Below, piece by piece: positions 1-8,186 of a stretch of 23,948 nucleotides of DNA. The stretch comes from RGIG4608 sp045651165 (GTDB lineage Bacteria > Bacillota > Clostridia > Oscillospirales > CAG-272), in assembly GCA_045651165.1 (NCBI GenBank), contig JAZRRX010000001.1, positions 1 to 23,948 on the forward strand, in the 5' to 3' direction. The notes beneath the pieces are model-generated. The model saw only the letters and a list, made by a program, of their open reading frames with translations. It was not told where the DNA came from and did no database searches. A program made the position numbers and the translations under genes. How positions within the stretch are numbered: the stretch's first letter is position 1; each line of letters opens with the position of its first letter.

Positions 1-936
1 AAGAACATGATCACAGGTGCTGCTCAGATGGACGGCGCTATCCTCGTTGTTGCAGGTACAGACGGCCCTCTTGCACAGACAAGAGAACACGTACTTCTTG
101 CTCGTCAGGTAGGCGTTCCCGCACTTGTAGTATTCATGAACAAGACAGACCTTGTTGATGACGATGAACTTCTTGACCTTGTAGAAATGGAAATCAGAGA
201 TCTCCTTTCTTCTTACGACTTCCCCGGCGACGATATTCCCGTAGTTCGTGGTTCTGCTCGTAACGCTCTTGAATCTTCTAACAACGACCTCAGCGCTCCT
301 GAATTCGCTTGCATCCTTGAACTCATGGCTGCAGTTGACTCTTATATTCCTACTCCTGAACGTCAGGCTGACCTTGCATTCCTTATGCCCGTAGAAGACG
401 TATTCTCTATCTCCGGTCGTGGTACAGTTGCTACAGGTAGAGTAGAAAGAGGTACAGTAAAAGTTGGTGACGTTGTTGAAGTAGTTGGTCTTTCCGACGA
501 AAAGAGAAGCACAACAGTTACAGGTGTTGAAATGTTCCACAAGCTTCTTCCTCAGGCTGAAGCAGCTGACAACATCGGTGCACTTCTTCGTGGTATCGCT
601 AAGGACGAAATCGAAAGAGGTCAGGTTCTTGCTAAACCCGGTTCCGTACACCCCCACACAAAGTTCGTAGGTCACGTATACGTTCTTACAGAAAAAGAAG
701 GTGGCCGTTCTAAGCCCTTCTTCGCAGGTTACAGACCTCAGTTCTACTTCAGAACAACAGACGTTACAGGTACAATTCAGCTTCCCGCAGGCGTTGAAAT
801 GTGCCGTCCTGGTGACAACGTAGATATGACAGTTGAACTCATCACACCTATCGCTTGTGAAAACGGTCTTCGTTTCGCTATCCGTGAAGGTGGTAGAACA
901 GTAGGTTCTGGCGTTGTATCTGAAATTCTTGAATAA
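1..936 (+). CDS. tuf: Elongation factor Tu, 5'-truncated by the window edge
   Basis: EF-Tu is the GTPase that carries aminoacyl-tRNA to the ribosomal A site in the cytoplasm. The frame is open from base 1 (Lys-Asn-Met-Ile-Thr-Gly), which matches the family at about residue 89, so roughly the first 88 residues, including the P-loop and DxPGH, lie outside the window. The NKTD guanine-specificity motif follows at about base 136. Beyond the G domain, the two beta-barrel domains are complete, with GRGTVATGRVERG and, near the end, the GxR-x-G-G-RTVGSGVV signature. The stop is TAA at 934-936. A strong terminator follows at once, so the gene ends its transcription unit. Codon use is more biased than in neighbouring genes, as expected for a highly expressed protein. 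Identification is secure; only the start is missing. Confidence 0.98.
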   Translation, partial: KNMITGAAQMDGAILVVAGTDGPLAQTREHVLLARQVGVPALVVFMNKTDLVDDDELLDLVEMEIRDLLSSYDFPGDDIPVVRGSARNALESSNNDLSAPEFACILELMAAVDSYIPTPERQADLAFLMPVEDVFSISGRGTVATGRVERGTVKVGDVVEVVGLSDEKRSTTVTGVEMFHKLLPQAEAADNIGALLRGIAKDEIERGQVLAKPGSVHPHTKFVGHVYVLTEKEGGRSKPFFAGYRPQFYFRTTDVTGTIQLPAGVEMCRPGDNVDMTVELITPIACENGLRFAIREGGRTVGSGVVSEILE

Positions 937-970
937 TTTATAATTATTTAGAATAAATATTTAAAAATGA

Positions 971-1005
971 GGGCTGCTGCATTAGTGCAGCAGCCCAACT
1001 TTTTT
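971..1005 (+). terminator. Intrinsic terminator of tuf
   Basis: A perfect 11-bp stem (971-981 with 986-996) has a 4-base loop TTAG and is followed by six T at 1000-1005. It ends the tuf transcript 35 bases after the stop and separates tuf from the riboflavin transporter unit. Confidence 0.95.
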
Positions 1006-1017
1006 AAAATAATAAAA

Positions 1018-1134
1018 TATCTTTGGGGATTGGTGAAATTCCATACCGACAGTAAAGTCTGTGAACTCTTGCAAGTCAGGAGCCGATTGGGTGAAACTCC
1101 CAAACCGACGGTAAAGTCCGGATGAGAAAAGATA
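1018..1134 (+). promoter_or_regulatory. FMN riboswitch (RFN element) aptamer
   Basis: The conserved FMN-aptamer blocks are all visible: GGGGATTGGTGAAATTCC near the 5' end, ACCGACAGTAAAGTC, AGTCAGGAGCCGATTGG, GTGAAACTCCCAAACCGACG and GTAAAGTCCGGATGAGA. The closing P1 stem is TATCTTT (1018-1024) with AAAGATA (1128-1134). It lies directly before an attenuator-like terminator and a riboflavin transporter gene, the usual target of this RNA class. Ligand binding is expected to favour termination. No clear promoter was found between the tuf terminator and the aptamer, so the transcription start is unresolved. Confidence 0.97.
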
Positions 1135-1167
1135 AAATAACGGATAGGCATAGGTCTATCCTTGTCC

Positions 1168-1194
1168 CCGACTTGTGTAAAGTCGGATTTTTTT
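1168..1194 (+). terminator. Expression-platform terminator of the FMN riboswitch
   Basis: The stem CCGACT (1168-1173) pairs with AGTCGG (1181-1186) and is followed by seven T (1188-1194). It sits 34 bases after the aptamer and 43 bases before the ribU start, as expected for transcriptional attenuation when FMN is plentiful. Confidence 0.9.
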
Positions 1195-1236
1195 ATCTTT
1201 CCTCTTAAATAACATAATTTAAGAAGGAGAATACTT

Positions 1237-1929
1237 ATGAAAAGTACAACAAACAATTCACAAAAAATAAAAAGATTGACGATAATTGCCTTATTTTGCG
1301 CAATGGCATTTATTGTATCAATCATTTTACCAATAAAAGTAATGTTCTTAACACTTGATTTTAAGGATACAATTTCGACTATATGTGGTATGTTCTTTGG
1401 ACCTTTGGCAGGTCTTTTCTGCGCGATTGTTGTTCCATTTATCGAATTTTTGTATTCCGATACGGGGGTTTATGGACTTATAATGAATCTTTTGAGCTCT
1501 GTTACATTTGTTGGAGTGTCAACTTTGATTTACAGATACAGAAAGACAATTTGGGGAGCAGTAACAGGACTTGTAACTGCAGCTTGTGCAACAGTTGCGG
1601 TAATGCTTGTAGCTAATCTCTTTATAACACCATATTATATGGGAGTATCACAAGAAGCGGTTATCAATTTGATACCAAAGGTAATCTTTCCGTTTAATCT
1701 TGTAAAAACTATACTTAATGCAAGTATTGCGATGCTTATTTACAAGCCAATTTCTAAGATTCTTAAGAGAATGGGACTTGCAAAATCAAAAGTGTCTGTA
1801 AATGCGCCTACTTCTGAAGAAAAAACAGCCATAAAAACTCGTTCTCTTGTGGTAACTATGATCAGTGCGATAATTGTAATATGCGCATTTTTGATTCTTT
1901 TCTTCGTTCTTGGAGGAAAAATCGTTTAA
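1237..1929 (+). CDS. ribU: Riboflavin ECF transporter, substrate-binding S component
   Basis: This 230-residue membrane protein is predicted to capture riboflavin and to work with a shared ECF energising module (EcfT and two ATPases) not seen here. About six hydrophobic segments fill residues 13-172. The family pattern LDFKDT...GPLAGL (about residues 40-60), followed by an acidic residue and a Gly/Asn-Leu-Leu motif (E70, G80, N84), fits RibU. The FMN riboswitch upstream strongly supports riboflavin as substrate. The start ATG follows AAGAAGGAGA. An oddity is the C-terminal extension: a polar linker (about 180-203) and one more strong transmembrane helix (about 204-226), making it longer than usual S components of about 190-200 residues. 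The next gene lies 61 bases on with no terminator between, so the two are probably cotranscribed. Confidence 0.92.
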   Translation: MKSTTNNSQKIKRLTIIALFCAMAFIVSIILPIKVMFLTLDFKDTISTICGMFFGPLAGLFCAIVVPFIEFLYSDTGVYGLIMNLLSSVTFVGVSTLIYRYRKTIWGAVTGLVTAACATVAVMLVANLFITPYYMGVSQEAVINLIPKVIFPFNLVKTILNASIAMLIYKPISKILKRMGLAKSKVSVNAPTSEEKTAIKTRSLVVTMISAIIVICAFLILFFVLGGKIV

Positions 1930-1990
1930 ATTTGATAATTAATAAAATAAATATATAAATACATATTATTAGTAAGTTAAGGAGGCAAAA

Positions 1991-2494
1991 ATGGGAGAAA
2001 TAATAAGCAAATTTTTTCTTGAAATAGTTGGAAAAGAACTGTGTGTATTTTTTTGCTCAATGCTTCCTATAATCGAGCTTCGTGGAGCAATTCCTCTGGC
2101 TTTCGGTCTTGGATTACCTTGGTGGCAAGCATATTTAATATCGGTTGTGGGCAATCTTTTGCCAGTTCCGTTCATTCTTTTGCTTATAAATGTAGTCATC
2201 AAGTGGATGGCAAAATCGAAGGTGAAGTTTTTTAATAAATTTGCTAATTTTTTACTTACAAAAGTTGAAAAAAAGCGCGATAGAATTGAAAAATATTCAT
2301 TTTGGGGACTTTGTTTGTTCATAGCAATTCCTCTTCCTGTAACGGGTGCGTGGACAGGATCTCTTGTTGCTGCAGTTATAGGAATGAAGCCATGGAAGGC
2401 GATGCTCTCTGCTATTTTGGGTGTTTTATTGGCTGGAACAATAGTAACGCTCATTGTATACGGAGGCATTGGATTTTTAGCTTGGTTAGTATAA
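1991..2494 (+). CDS. Small integral membrane protein of the COG2426 (Sm_multidrug_ex) family
   Basis: A 167-residue protein with about four to five transmembrane segments. The conserved N-terminal block ELRGAIPLAFGLGLPWW (from about residue 29) and the later PLPVTGAWTGSLVA block (about 112-125) identify the COG2426/PF06695 family, annotated as putative small multidrug export proteins; transport activity is not well proven for the family. The start ATG has a strong AAGGAGG site 5 bases upstream. It sits behind ribU and before a terminator, so FMN probably controls it too. This could mean a link to flavin handling, but that is inference from position only. The family assignment is firm, the function is not. 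Confidence 0.85.
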   Translation: MGEIISKFFLEIVGKELCVFFCSMLPIIELRGAIPLAFGLGLPWWQAYLISVVGNLLPVPFILLLINVVIKWMAKSKVKFFNKFANFLLTKVEKKRDRIEKYSFWGLCLFIAIPLPVTGAWTGSLVAAVIGMKPWKAMLSAILGVLLAGTIVTLIVYGGIGFLAWLV

Positions 2495-2505
2495 AAATTA
2501 TCTCT

Positions 2506-2531
2506 AAAACCACCCGAGAGGGTGGTTTTTT
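2506..2531 (+). terminator. Intrinsic terminator of the ribU unit
   Basis: The stem AAAACCACCC (2506-2515) has loop GAGA and pairs with GGGTGGTTTT (2520-2529), running into a T tract to 2531. It ends the riboflavin transporter unit 12 bases after the COG2426 gene. Confidence 0.93.
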
Positions 2532-2565
2532 GACGAAAAAAGTCATTATTTTTTGAAAAAACCTA

Positions 2566-2594
2566 TTGCAATTATAGATATATTATGTTATAAT
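2566..2594 (+). promoter_or_regulatory. Promoter for the SAM riboswitch-metK transcript
   Basis: A -35 box TTGCAA (2566-2571) and a -10 box TATAAT (2589-2594) are separated by 17 bp, with an extended -10 TG at 2586-2587. Transcription would start near 2601, about 38 bases before the riboswitch P1 stem. Confidence 0.88.
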
Positions 2595-2638
2595 AATACG
2601 GTTAAAAAATTAAAAATATATGCCAAAATCATATATGA

Positions 2639-2728
2639 CTTATCCAGAGTGGCGGAGGGACGTGCCCTATGAAACCACAGCAACCTACCTTGGAGATAAA
2701 GGCAAGGTGCTAATTCCCGAGAGATGAG
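2639..2728 (+). promoter_or_regulatory. SAM-I riboswitch (S box) aptamer
   Basis: The S-box landmarks are in order: CTTATC, AGAGTGGCGGAGGGA, GTGCCCTATGAAACCACAGC, CAACCT, a short P3/P4 region, AAGGTGCTAATTCC and GAGATGAG. P1 is CTTATC (2639-2644) with GATGAG (2723-2728), allowing one G-T pair. The aptamer is compact, about 90 bases. It stands between a strong promoter and a terminator in front of metK, so SAM should repress its own synthesis by early termination. Confidence 0.97.
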
Positions 2729-2743
2729 ATGTTTGTTATCACT

Positions 2744-2766
2744 CCTCGGCGCGCCGAGGTTTTTTT
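2744..2766 (+). terminator. Expression-platform terminator of the SAM riboswitch
   Basis: The 16-base palindrome CCTCGGCGCGCCGAGG (2744-2759) is followed by seven T (2760-2766). CTCGG in its 5' arm (2745-2749) is also complementary to CCGAG at 2717-2721 inside the 3' part of the aptamer. That gives a visible candidate for the antiterminator pairing used when SAM is scarce. Confidence 0.92.
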
Positions 2767-2823
2767 ATTGCTTGTTTTTTCGGTTTGTAGTGATTTTGGT
2801 ATGAAAATGAAAGGAATTTTAAA

Positions 2824-4008
2824 ATGAAGAAAGTATTATTTACTTCCGAGTCCGTTACTGAAGGACATCCCGACAAAATCTGTGACAAGATTTCTGATGC
2901 AGTGCTTGATGCACTTCTTGAACAAGACCCTTATAGCCGTGTAGCTTGTGAAACTTGTTGCACAACAGGTCTTGTAATGATTATGGGTGAAATTACAACA
3001 AAGGCAGTTATTGACTATCAGAAGATAGTTCGTGAAACAGTTCGTGAAATTGGCTATGACAGAGCAAAATACGGCTTTGACTGTGATTCTTGCGCAGTGC
3101 TTAGTTCCGTTCACGAGCAGTCACCCGACATTGCTCTCGGCGTTGACAAATCTCTTGAGGCAAAGAATGGTGAAATTGAGGACAAATATGACACAGGCGC
3201 AGGCGACCAGGGTCTTATGTTTGGCTACGCTTGTGATGAAACTCCCGAGCTTATGCCGCTTCCCATTTCACTTGCTCACAAGCTCGCTATTCAGCTCACA
3301 AATGTTAGAAAGAATCATACACTTGATTACCTTCGTCCCGATGGTAAGACACAGGTTACAGTTGAATATCATGATGACGTTCCTGTAAGAGTTGACACAG
3401 TAGTTATCTCAACACAGCACTCTGATTCTGTAACTCTTGAGCAGATTAGAGAAGACCTTATTAATAACGTAATTAATCCTATTATTCCTGCAAACCTTAT
3501 GGATGCAGAAACAAAGATTTACGTTAACCCCACGGGCCGTTTCGTAGTAGGTGGTCCTGCAGGGGATAGTGGTCTTACAGGTAGAAAGATTATCGTTGAT
3601 ACATACGGCGGTTATTCTCGTCACGGTGGCGGTGCTTTTTCTGGTAAAGATCCGACTAAAGTTGACCGTTCCGCTTGCTATGCAACAAGATATATTGCAA
3701 AGAATATCGTTGCTGCAGGACTTGCTAAAAAGTGTGAAGTTCAGTTGGCATACGCTATCGGTATTGCAAAGCCCGTATCAGTTATGATTGATACATTTGG
3801 CACAGGTGTTGTTGATGAGGCACTTATTTCTGAAGCAGTTCAGAGAAATGTTGATCTTCGTCCTGCTGCTATCATTGATAGATTCGGACTTCGCCGTCCA
3901 ATTTATAGCGCAACTGCGGCTTATGGACATATGGGACGTGAAGATATCAATGCTCCTTGGGAAGCAAGAGATCTTGCACCCGTACTTAAAGCGGAGCTTT
4001 TGAAATAA
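2824..4008 (+). CDS. metK: S-adenosylmethionine synthetase
   Basis: MetK makes SAM from methionine and ATP in the cytoplasm. The 394-residue length matches the family. Visible motifs are ESVTEGHPDKICDKISDA (His15, Asp17 and Lys18 at the active site), the ATP-binding GAGDQG at residues 125-130, GRFVVGGPAGDSGLTGRKI in the middle, and the phosphate-binding GGGAFSGKDPTKVDRS at 268-283. The ATG lies 8 bases after AAAGGA. A SAM-I riboswitch and terminator directly upstream give product feedback. It appears to be a single-gene unit, or a two-part unit with recD2: a hairpin with a poor T tract lies in the 70-base gap before recD2. Identification is secure. Confidence 0.99.
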   Translation: MKKVLFTSESVTEGHPDKICDKISDAVLDALLEQDPYSRVACETCCTTGLVMIMGEITTKAVIDYQKIVRETVREIGYDRAKYGFDCDSCAVLSSVHEQSPDIALGVDKSLEAKNGEIEDKYDTGAGDQGLMFGYACDETPELMPLPISLAHKLAIQLTNVRKNHTLDYLRPDGKTQVTVEYHDDVPVRVDTVVISTQHSDSVTLEQIREDLINNVINPIIPANLMDAETKIYVNPTGRFVVGGPAGDSGLTGRKIIVDTYGGYSRHGGGAFSGKDPTKVDRSACYATRYIAKNIVAAGLAKKCEVQLAYAIGIAKPVSVMIDTFGTGVVDEALISEAVQRNVDLRPAAIIDRFGLRRPIYSATAAYGHMGREDINAPWEARDLAPVLKAELLK

Positions 4009-4025
4009 TAAATTGATTTATAATG

Positions 4026-4050
4026 ACCTCAAATGCTATACATTTGAGGT
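4026..4050 (+). terminator. Perfect hairpin between metK and recD2, weak or partial terminator
   Basis: The stem ACCTCAAATG (4026-4035) pairs perfectly with CATTTGAGGT (4041-4050) around loop CTATA. The bases after it, TAATTTAG, are not a real T tract. It could slow or partly stop polymerase, or protect the metK mRNA 3' end. It lies 29 bases before the chosen recD2 start. Confidence 0.5.
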
Positions 4051-4078
4051 TAATTTAGAAGAAAGGGGGATAATATTG

Positions 4079-6319
4079 ATGGAAAAATATGCAGACAACA
4101 TTGAAAAGAGTGAAATTGAAATTCTTGAAGGCTCTATTGAATATATAATTTATTCTAACGAAGAAAATGGATATACCATTCTTGAAATGGTTGTTGGGAA
4201 GGGCGAAATTGTAACTGCAGTCGGTATTATGCCCTATGTTGGAGAGGGCGAAAACTTAAAAGTTTACGGCAAATGGGTGCATAATCCCAAATATGGCAGA
4301 CAGTTTTCAGTTTCTTCTTATGAAAAGGTAATGCCTGCTGATGCTGTTTCAATATTGAGATATCTGGCATCAGGTGCTATTAAGGGAATAGGCCCTAAGA
4401 CTGCGCAAAAGATAGTTGATCTTTATGGTGAGGATACTTTTGACGTCATTGAAAATCACCCCGAATGGCTTTCTCAAATTCAAGGAATAAGTACGAAAAA
4501 AGCGCTTGAAATAGGTGAAAATTTTCAAAAGAGCGCGGGAATGAGAAGCACAATGATGTTCTTCCGTGATTATTTCGGTGCTACGCTCACAATGAAAATA
4601 TACAAGAGATGGGGTTCGAAATCCGTTGATATGGCGAAGATGAATCCGTATATTCTCTGTGAAGAAATTGATGGTATTGGCTTTGAAAAGGCTGATAATA
4701 TGGCTCGTTCACTCGGTTTTGATAGAGATGGCATTGATAGAATTTGCTCAGGTCTTGTATATATGATGAAATATCGCATATCGCATAACGGACACGTTTG
4801 CTTGCCTGAGGGAGAGGTCATTTCTGAAGGAGCAAATCTTCTTGAAGTAGAAAAAGAGCATATAAATATAGCTCTTTCAGTTCTTTATCAGCAAGATAAA
4901 CTTCGTGCTGTTACCTATGATGGTACAAAGTATGTTTACGAAAGAGAAAGCTATGAAGCAGAGAAGTACATCGCGCGCAAACTCGATATGATCGATAAGG
5001 TTTGTGCATCGGTTGATGTAAGAGATATGAATGCTTTTATTCTTAAAGAGGAGAGCAAAAGTGGTATTTCCTATGCTCCTCTTCAGAAAAAGGCGATCAA
5101 ATCATCTCTTGAATCGGGTGTTATGATTCTTACGGGTGGACCAGGAACTGGTAAAACCACCGTTGTTCGTGCGCTAATTGAAATATTTGACAGTATGGGC
5201 TTTGATGTAGCTCTTGCTGCACCAACGGGACGAGCTGCAAATAGAATGAGTGAGGCGACAAGTCGTGAGGCAAAGACCATTCATCGTCTTCTTGAAATGG
5301 ATTTTTCGGATAGTATTTATGGCAAATTTAATCGAAATGAAGACAATTTGCTTGAAGAAGAGGTTATAATCGTTGACGAGGCGTCAATGGTTGACCAAAA
5401 TCTTATGTGTTCGCTTTTAAAGGCAATAAAGCCAGGTGCACGTTTGATACTTATAGGTGATAGTGATCAGTTGCCCTCGGTTGGAGCAGGCAATGTGTTA
5501 AGAGATATTATTGATGGTGGTCGATTTGCCACTATCAAATTAAATGAAATATTTAGACAAGCAAGTGAAAGCTTGATTGTAACTAACGCTCACGCAATAA
5601 ATAATGGGGATATGCCTGATTTGTCAGTGAAAAACAAGGATTTCTTTTTCCTTGCGCGCAAAAATAACACCGACATTGCAAATACTGTTGCGGACCTTTG
5701 CAAAAATCGTTTGCCAAAGGCGTACGGAGTTAAAATGACGGCTAATATGCAGGTGATTTCTCCCTCACACAAGGGTGAAGCGGGAACTGAAAATCTTAAT
5801 GTTTTGCTTCAAAAAATGCTTAATCCCGAGCAATTTGGCAAAAAAGAGTATAAATATAGGCAGGTTATCTTCCGTCAAGGTGACCGAGTGATGCAGACAA
5901 AGAATAACTATGATATTTCTTGGGAAAAGAATGACGGAACTGTTGGCAACGGCATTTTTAATGGAGATATCGGATTTATTTATGATATCGACCACAAAAA
6001 TCAGTCAATGGAGATAGTTTTTGACGATAGAAGCGTTCAATATGATTTTTCATATCTTGAGGAACTCGAACATGCATATGCGATAACTGTGCATAAGAGC
6101 CAGGGTAGTGAATATCCAATAGTTATTATCCCTGCTTATCGCGCTCCTGAGATGCTTTTGACAAGAAATATGCTTTATACGGCAGTTACAAGAGCGCAAA
6201 ACATGGTGATTATAGTTGGTGATGAGAGTATAGTGAAAACTATGGTTGAAAATAACAAGCAATCCTTAAGATATACAGGACTTGCTCGACTTTTAGGTGG
6301 CAGAAATGAAGATAAATAA
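4079..6319 (+). CDS. recD2: RecD2-family ATP-dependent DNA helicase (RecD/TraA type)
   Basis: RecD2 is a 5'-3' superfamily 1 DNA helicase that works without RecBC in many Firmicutes and takes part in DNA repair and fork handling. From ATG 4079 it has 746 residues, the usual size; GAAAGGGGG lies 9-10 bases before this start, whereas the upstream in-frame ATG at 4013 overlaps the hairpin and has no site. An N-terminal domain and helix-hairpin-helix region (GAIKGIGPKTAQKIV, then IQGISTKKA) precede the helicase core. The core has Walker A GGPGTGKTT at 353-361, Walker B DEAS at 433-436, GDSDQ at 460-464, VHKSQG at 671-676 and YTAVTRA at 700-706. It overlaps the next gene by 14 bases, so translation of the two is probably coupled. 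Confidence 0.96.
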   Translation: MEKYADNIEKSEIEILEGSIEYIIYSNEENGYTILEMVVGKGEIVTAVGIMPYVGEGENLKVYGKWVHNPKYGRQFSVSSYEKVMPADAVSILRYLASGAIKGIGPKTAQKIVDLYGEDTFDVIENHPEWLSQIQGISTKKALEIGENFQKSAGMRSTMMFFRDYFGATLTMKIYKRWGSKSVDMAKMNPYILCEEIDGIGFEKADNMARSLGFDRDGIDRICSGLVYMMKYRISHNGHVCLPEGEVISEGANLLEVEKEHINIALSVLYQQDKLRAVTYDGTKYVYERESYEAEKYIARKLDMIDKVCASVDVRDMNAFILKEESKSGISYAPLQKKAIKSSLESGVMILTGGPGTGKTTVVRALIEIFDSMGFDVALAAPTGRAANRMSEATSREAKTIHRLLEMDFSDSIYGKFNRNEDNLLEEEVIIVDEASMVDQNLMCSLLKAIKPGARLILIGDSDQLPSVGAGNVLRDIIDGGRFATIKLNEIFRQASESLIVTNAHAINNGDMPDLSVKNKDFFFLARKNNTDIANTVADLCKNRLPKAYGVKMTANMQVISPSHKGEAGTENLNVLLQKMLNPEQFGKKEYKYRQVIFRQGDRVMQTKNNYDISWEKNDGTVGNGIFNGDIGFIYDIDHKNQSMEIVFDDRSVQYDFSYLEELEHAYAITVHKSQGSEYPIVIIPAYRAPEMLLTRNMLYTAVTRAQNMVIIVGDESIVKTMVENNKQSLRYTGLARLLGGRNEDK

Positions 6320-7064
6320 TGTGATTATAAATCTTTTGTTCCCACCCAAATGTGCAAATTGCAACGAAATGCTTGATATTTCATTGACAGAAAAACAGAT
6401 TGATCCTCTTTGTCCGACTTGTCGTTTACATTATGAAAACGAGAAGGGTAGGGAGTGTGGAATTTGTGGTCTTTCGATGGAGTTCTGCCGTTGTATGCCT
6501 CAAAATATGCAAAAGGCACAGTGTACTGCACTTTTAAAACTGATTTCTTATCGTGCTAATGACGAAAATTTGCCAATAAGAAATTTTGTTTATTCAATAA
6601 AGCACAGTGATTATAAGGTTAGCTTTGATTTTGTTGCAGAGCAGATGAGAAAACCACTTATCGCAGAGATGCGAGCATCATCTCTTCTGCCAAATGATTG
6701 CATTATCACATTTTTGCCTCGTTCTCACAAAAATAAGGCAAAGGACGGATTTGATCAAAGTTTGCGACTTGCAAAATCACTCTCAAAAGCAACAGGAATT
6801 GAATTTGTTCATTGCTTTGATAGAAAATTACGAAGTGAGGAACAGAAAAAATTGAATGTTTATGAGCGCAGATTGAATATGAGTTCTGCTTATAAACCAC
6901 GAAATGTCGCAGATAAGTTAAAGGATAAAACTGTGATACTCGTTGACGATATTGTTACAACGGGCTCATCAATGGCATCCTGCGCAAGAATCGCTTATTC
7001 TTTAGGAGCTTATGCCGTAATGGGTATATGTCTTGGATACACCGAAAAAATAAATAAAAAATAA
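6306..7064 (+). CDS. ComF family amidophosphoribosyltransferase-like protein
   Basis: This 252-residue protein is like ComFC, which acts with a ComFA helicase in DNA uptake in competent Firmicutes; many ComF proteins occur alone and their role is less clear. Cysteine pairs C16/C19, C36/C39 and C51/C54, plus C61 and C63, form the expected N-terminal zinc-finger region. The phosphoribosyltransferase PRPP loop VILVDDIVTTGSS is at 210-222. The GTG at 6297 is in frame, but AGGTGG (6295-6300) overlaps it and is placed to serve ATG 6306, so 6306 is preferred. The gene overlaps recD2, a DNA helicase, which fits a DNA-processing role. Confidence is high for family and moderate for a role in competence. 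Confidence 0.9.
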   Translation: MKINNVIINLLFPPKCANCNEMLDISLTEKQIDPLCPTCRLHYENEKGRECGICGLSMEFCRCMPQNMQKAQCTALLKLISYRANDENLPIRNFVYSIKHSDYKVSFDFVAEQMRKPLIAEMRASSLLPNDCIITFLPRSHKNKAKDGFDQSLRLAKSLSKATGIEFVHCFDRKLRSEEQKKLNVYERRLNMSSAYKPRNVADKLKDKTVILVDDIVTTGSSMASCARIAYSLGAYAVMGICLGYTEKINKK

Positions 7065-7075
7065 GATTAAAAACA

Positions 7076-7104
7076 TTGATTTGTTTTGGGCTATATGATA
7101 TAAT
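7076..7104 (+). promoter_or_regulatory. Promoter of the mreB-like gene
   Basis: TTGATT (7076-7081), a 17-bp spacer and TATAAT (7099-7104), with extended -10 TG at 7096-7097. It lies 12 bases after the comF-like stop and 40 bases before the mreB start. Confidence 0.88.
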
Positions 7105-7143
7105 AATTATATTGGCGTAATATGCTTGAAAGGAGGGAACGGA

Positions 7144-8178
7144 ATGTCAAAGAAAAATTTTATAACAACTGATATTGGCATTGACCTTGGAACAAGTACC
7201 GTTCTCGTCTATGTCAAGGATAAAGGAATTGTTCTTCGTGAGCCGAGTGTTGTGGCTATTGATAACGATACTAACAAAATTGTTCGTATTGGCAGAGAGG
7301 CACAACAAATGCTTGGTCGCGCTCCAGAAAACATTTCAATTATCCGTCCCCTTAAGGATGGTGTTATAAGCCAATATAGTGTTACACTAAAAATGCTACG
7401 CTATTTCATTTCGCACGCTTGTGGCCCGACGCTCATTCGTCCTCGAGTTATGATTTGTGTTCCTTCGGGAATTAATGAGGCAGAGGAAATGACTGTTATA
7501 AATGCCACAAATCAAGCGGGTGCGCGTCAAACTTTGCTTATTGAAGAACCAATGGCAGCAGCAATGGGCGCGGGAATTGATATAAACGGCTCAACGGGAC
7601 ATATGGTTGTTGATATTGGTGGTGGAACTACCGATATTGCCGTTATTTCATATGGTGGCGTGGTAGTTTCTGAGTCAATAAGAATTGCAGGCAACGAACT
7701 TGACGAGGCGATAATGTCCTATATGAGAAAGCGTCACAAGGTGCTTATTGGTGAACGTACGGCTGAAGAAATTAAGATAAAGGTCGGAAAAGTTTTTGAC
7801 GTTCCCACAAAGAAACAAATTGAGATGAGTGTTAAGGGCAGATGTCTTGTTAAGGGATTGCCTAAAGTGGTTACGTTCCATGCAAACGAAACACTTGATG
7901 CTCTTATGGAACCCTTGACTGCAATCATTGATACTATTTGTCTTGTGATTGAGAGAACTCCACCCGAGCTTCTTGCCGACATTTACAGACATGGCATAGT
8001 TCTTACAGGTGGTGGTTCAAAACTCACAGGACTTGATAAGTTGATTGAAAAAACAACGGGTGTTCCTACTCGTATTGCAAATGATCCCGTTTCTTGTGTT
8101 GCACTTGGCACGGGAAAATCACTCGAAAATCTTGAGGGGGGCGCTCTCGGATTTCTCGGCAGTTTTGGAAACAATTAA
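7144..8178 (+). CDS. MreB/Mbl-family rod-shape actin homologue
   Basis: This 344-residue bacterial actin forms membrane-bound filaments that guide lateral cell-wall synthesis. The actin-fold phosphate loops are clear: IGIDLGTST (DLGT at 14-17) and VVDIGGGTTDIAV (DIGGG at 157-161), with IEEPMAAAMGAG between them and the late adenosine motif VLTGGGSKLTG. The TTG at 7126 is in frame, but its downstream bases are themselves the ribosome binding site AAAGGAGGG (7129-7137), so ATG 7144 is the start. No mreC or mreD follows, so this is a stand-alone member that could equally be mbl or mreBH. The gene has its own promoter and a terminator. Confidence 0.94.
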   Translation: MSKKNFITTDIGIDLGTSTVLVYVKDKGIVLREPSVVAIDNDTNKIVRIGREAQQMLGRAPENISIIRPLKDGVISQYSVTLKMLRYFISHACGPTLIRPRVMICVPSGINEAEEMTVINATNQAGARQTLLIEEPMAAAMGAGIDINGSTGHMVVDIGGGTTDIAVISYGGVVVSESIRIAGNELDEAIMSYMRKRHKVLIGERTAEEIKIKVGKVFDVPTKKQIEMSVKGRCLVKGLPKVVTFHANETLDALMEPLTAIIDTICLVIERTPPELLADIYRHGIVLTGGGSKLTGLDKLIEKTTGVPTRIANDPVSCVALGTGKSLENLEGGALGFLGSFGNN

Positions 8179-8186
8179 TTAATATA

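Noticed and set aside
948..1325. 125-residue minus-strand reading frame over the FMN riboswitch
   Set aside because: It runs antisense to the tuf terminator, aptamer and attenuator; the sequence conservation there is explained by RNA.
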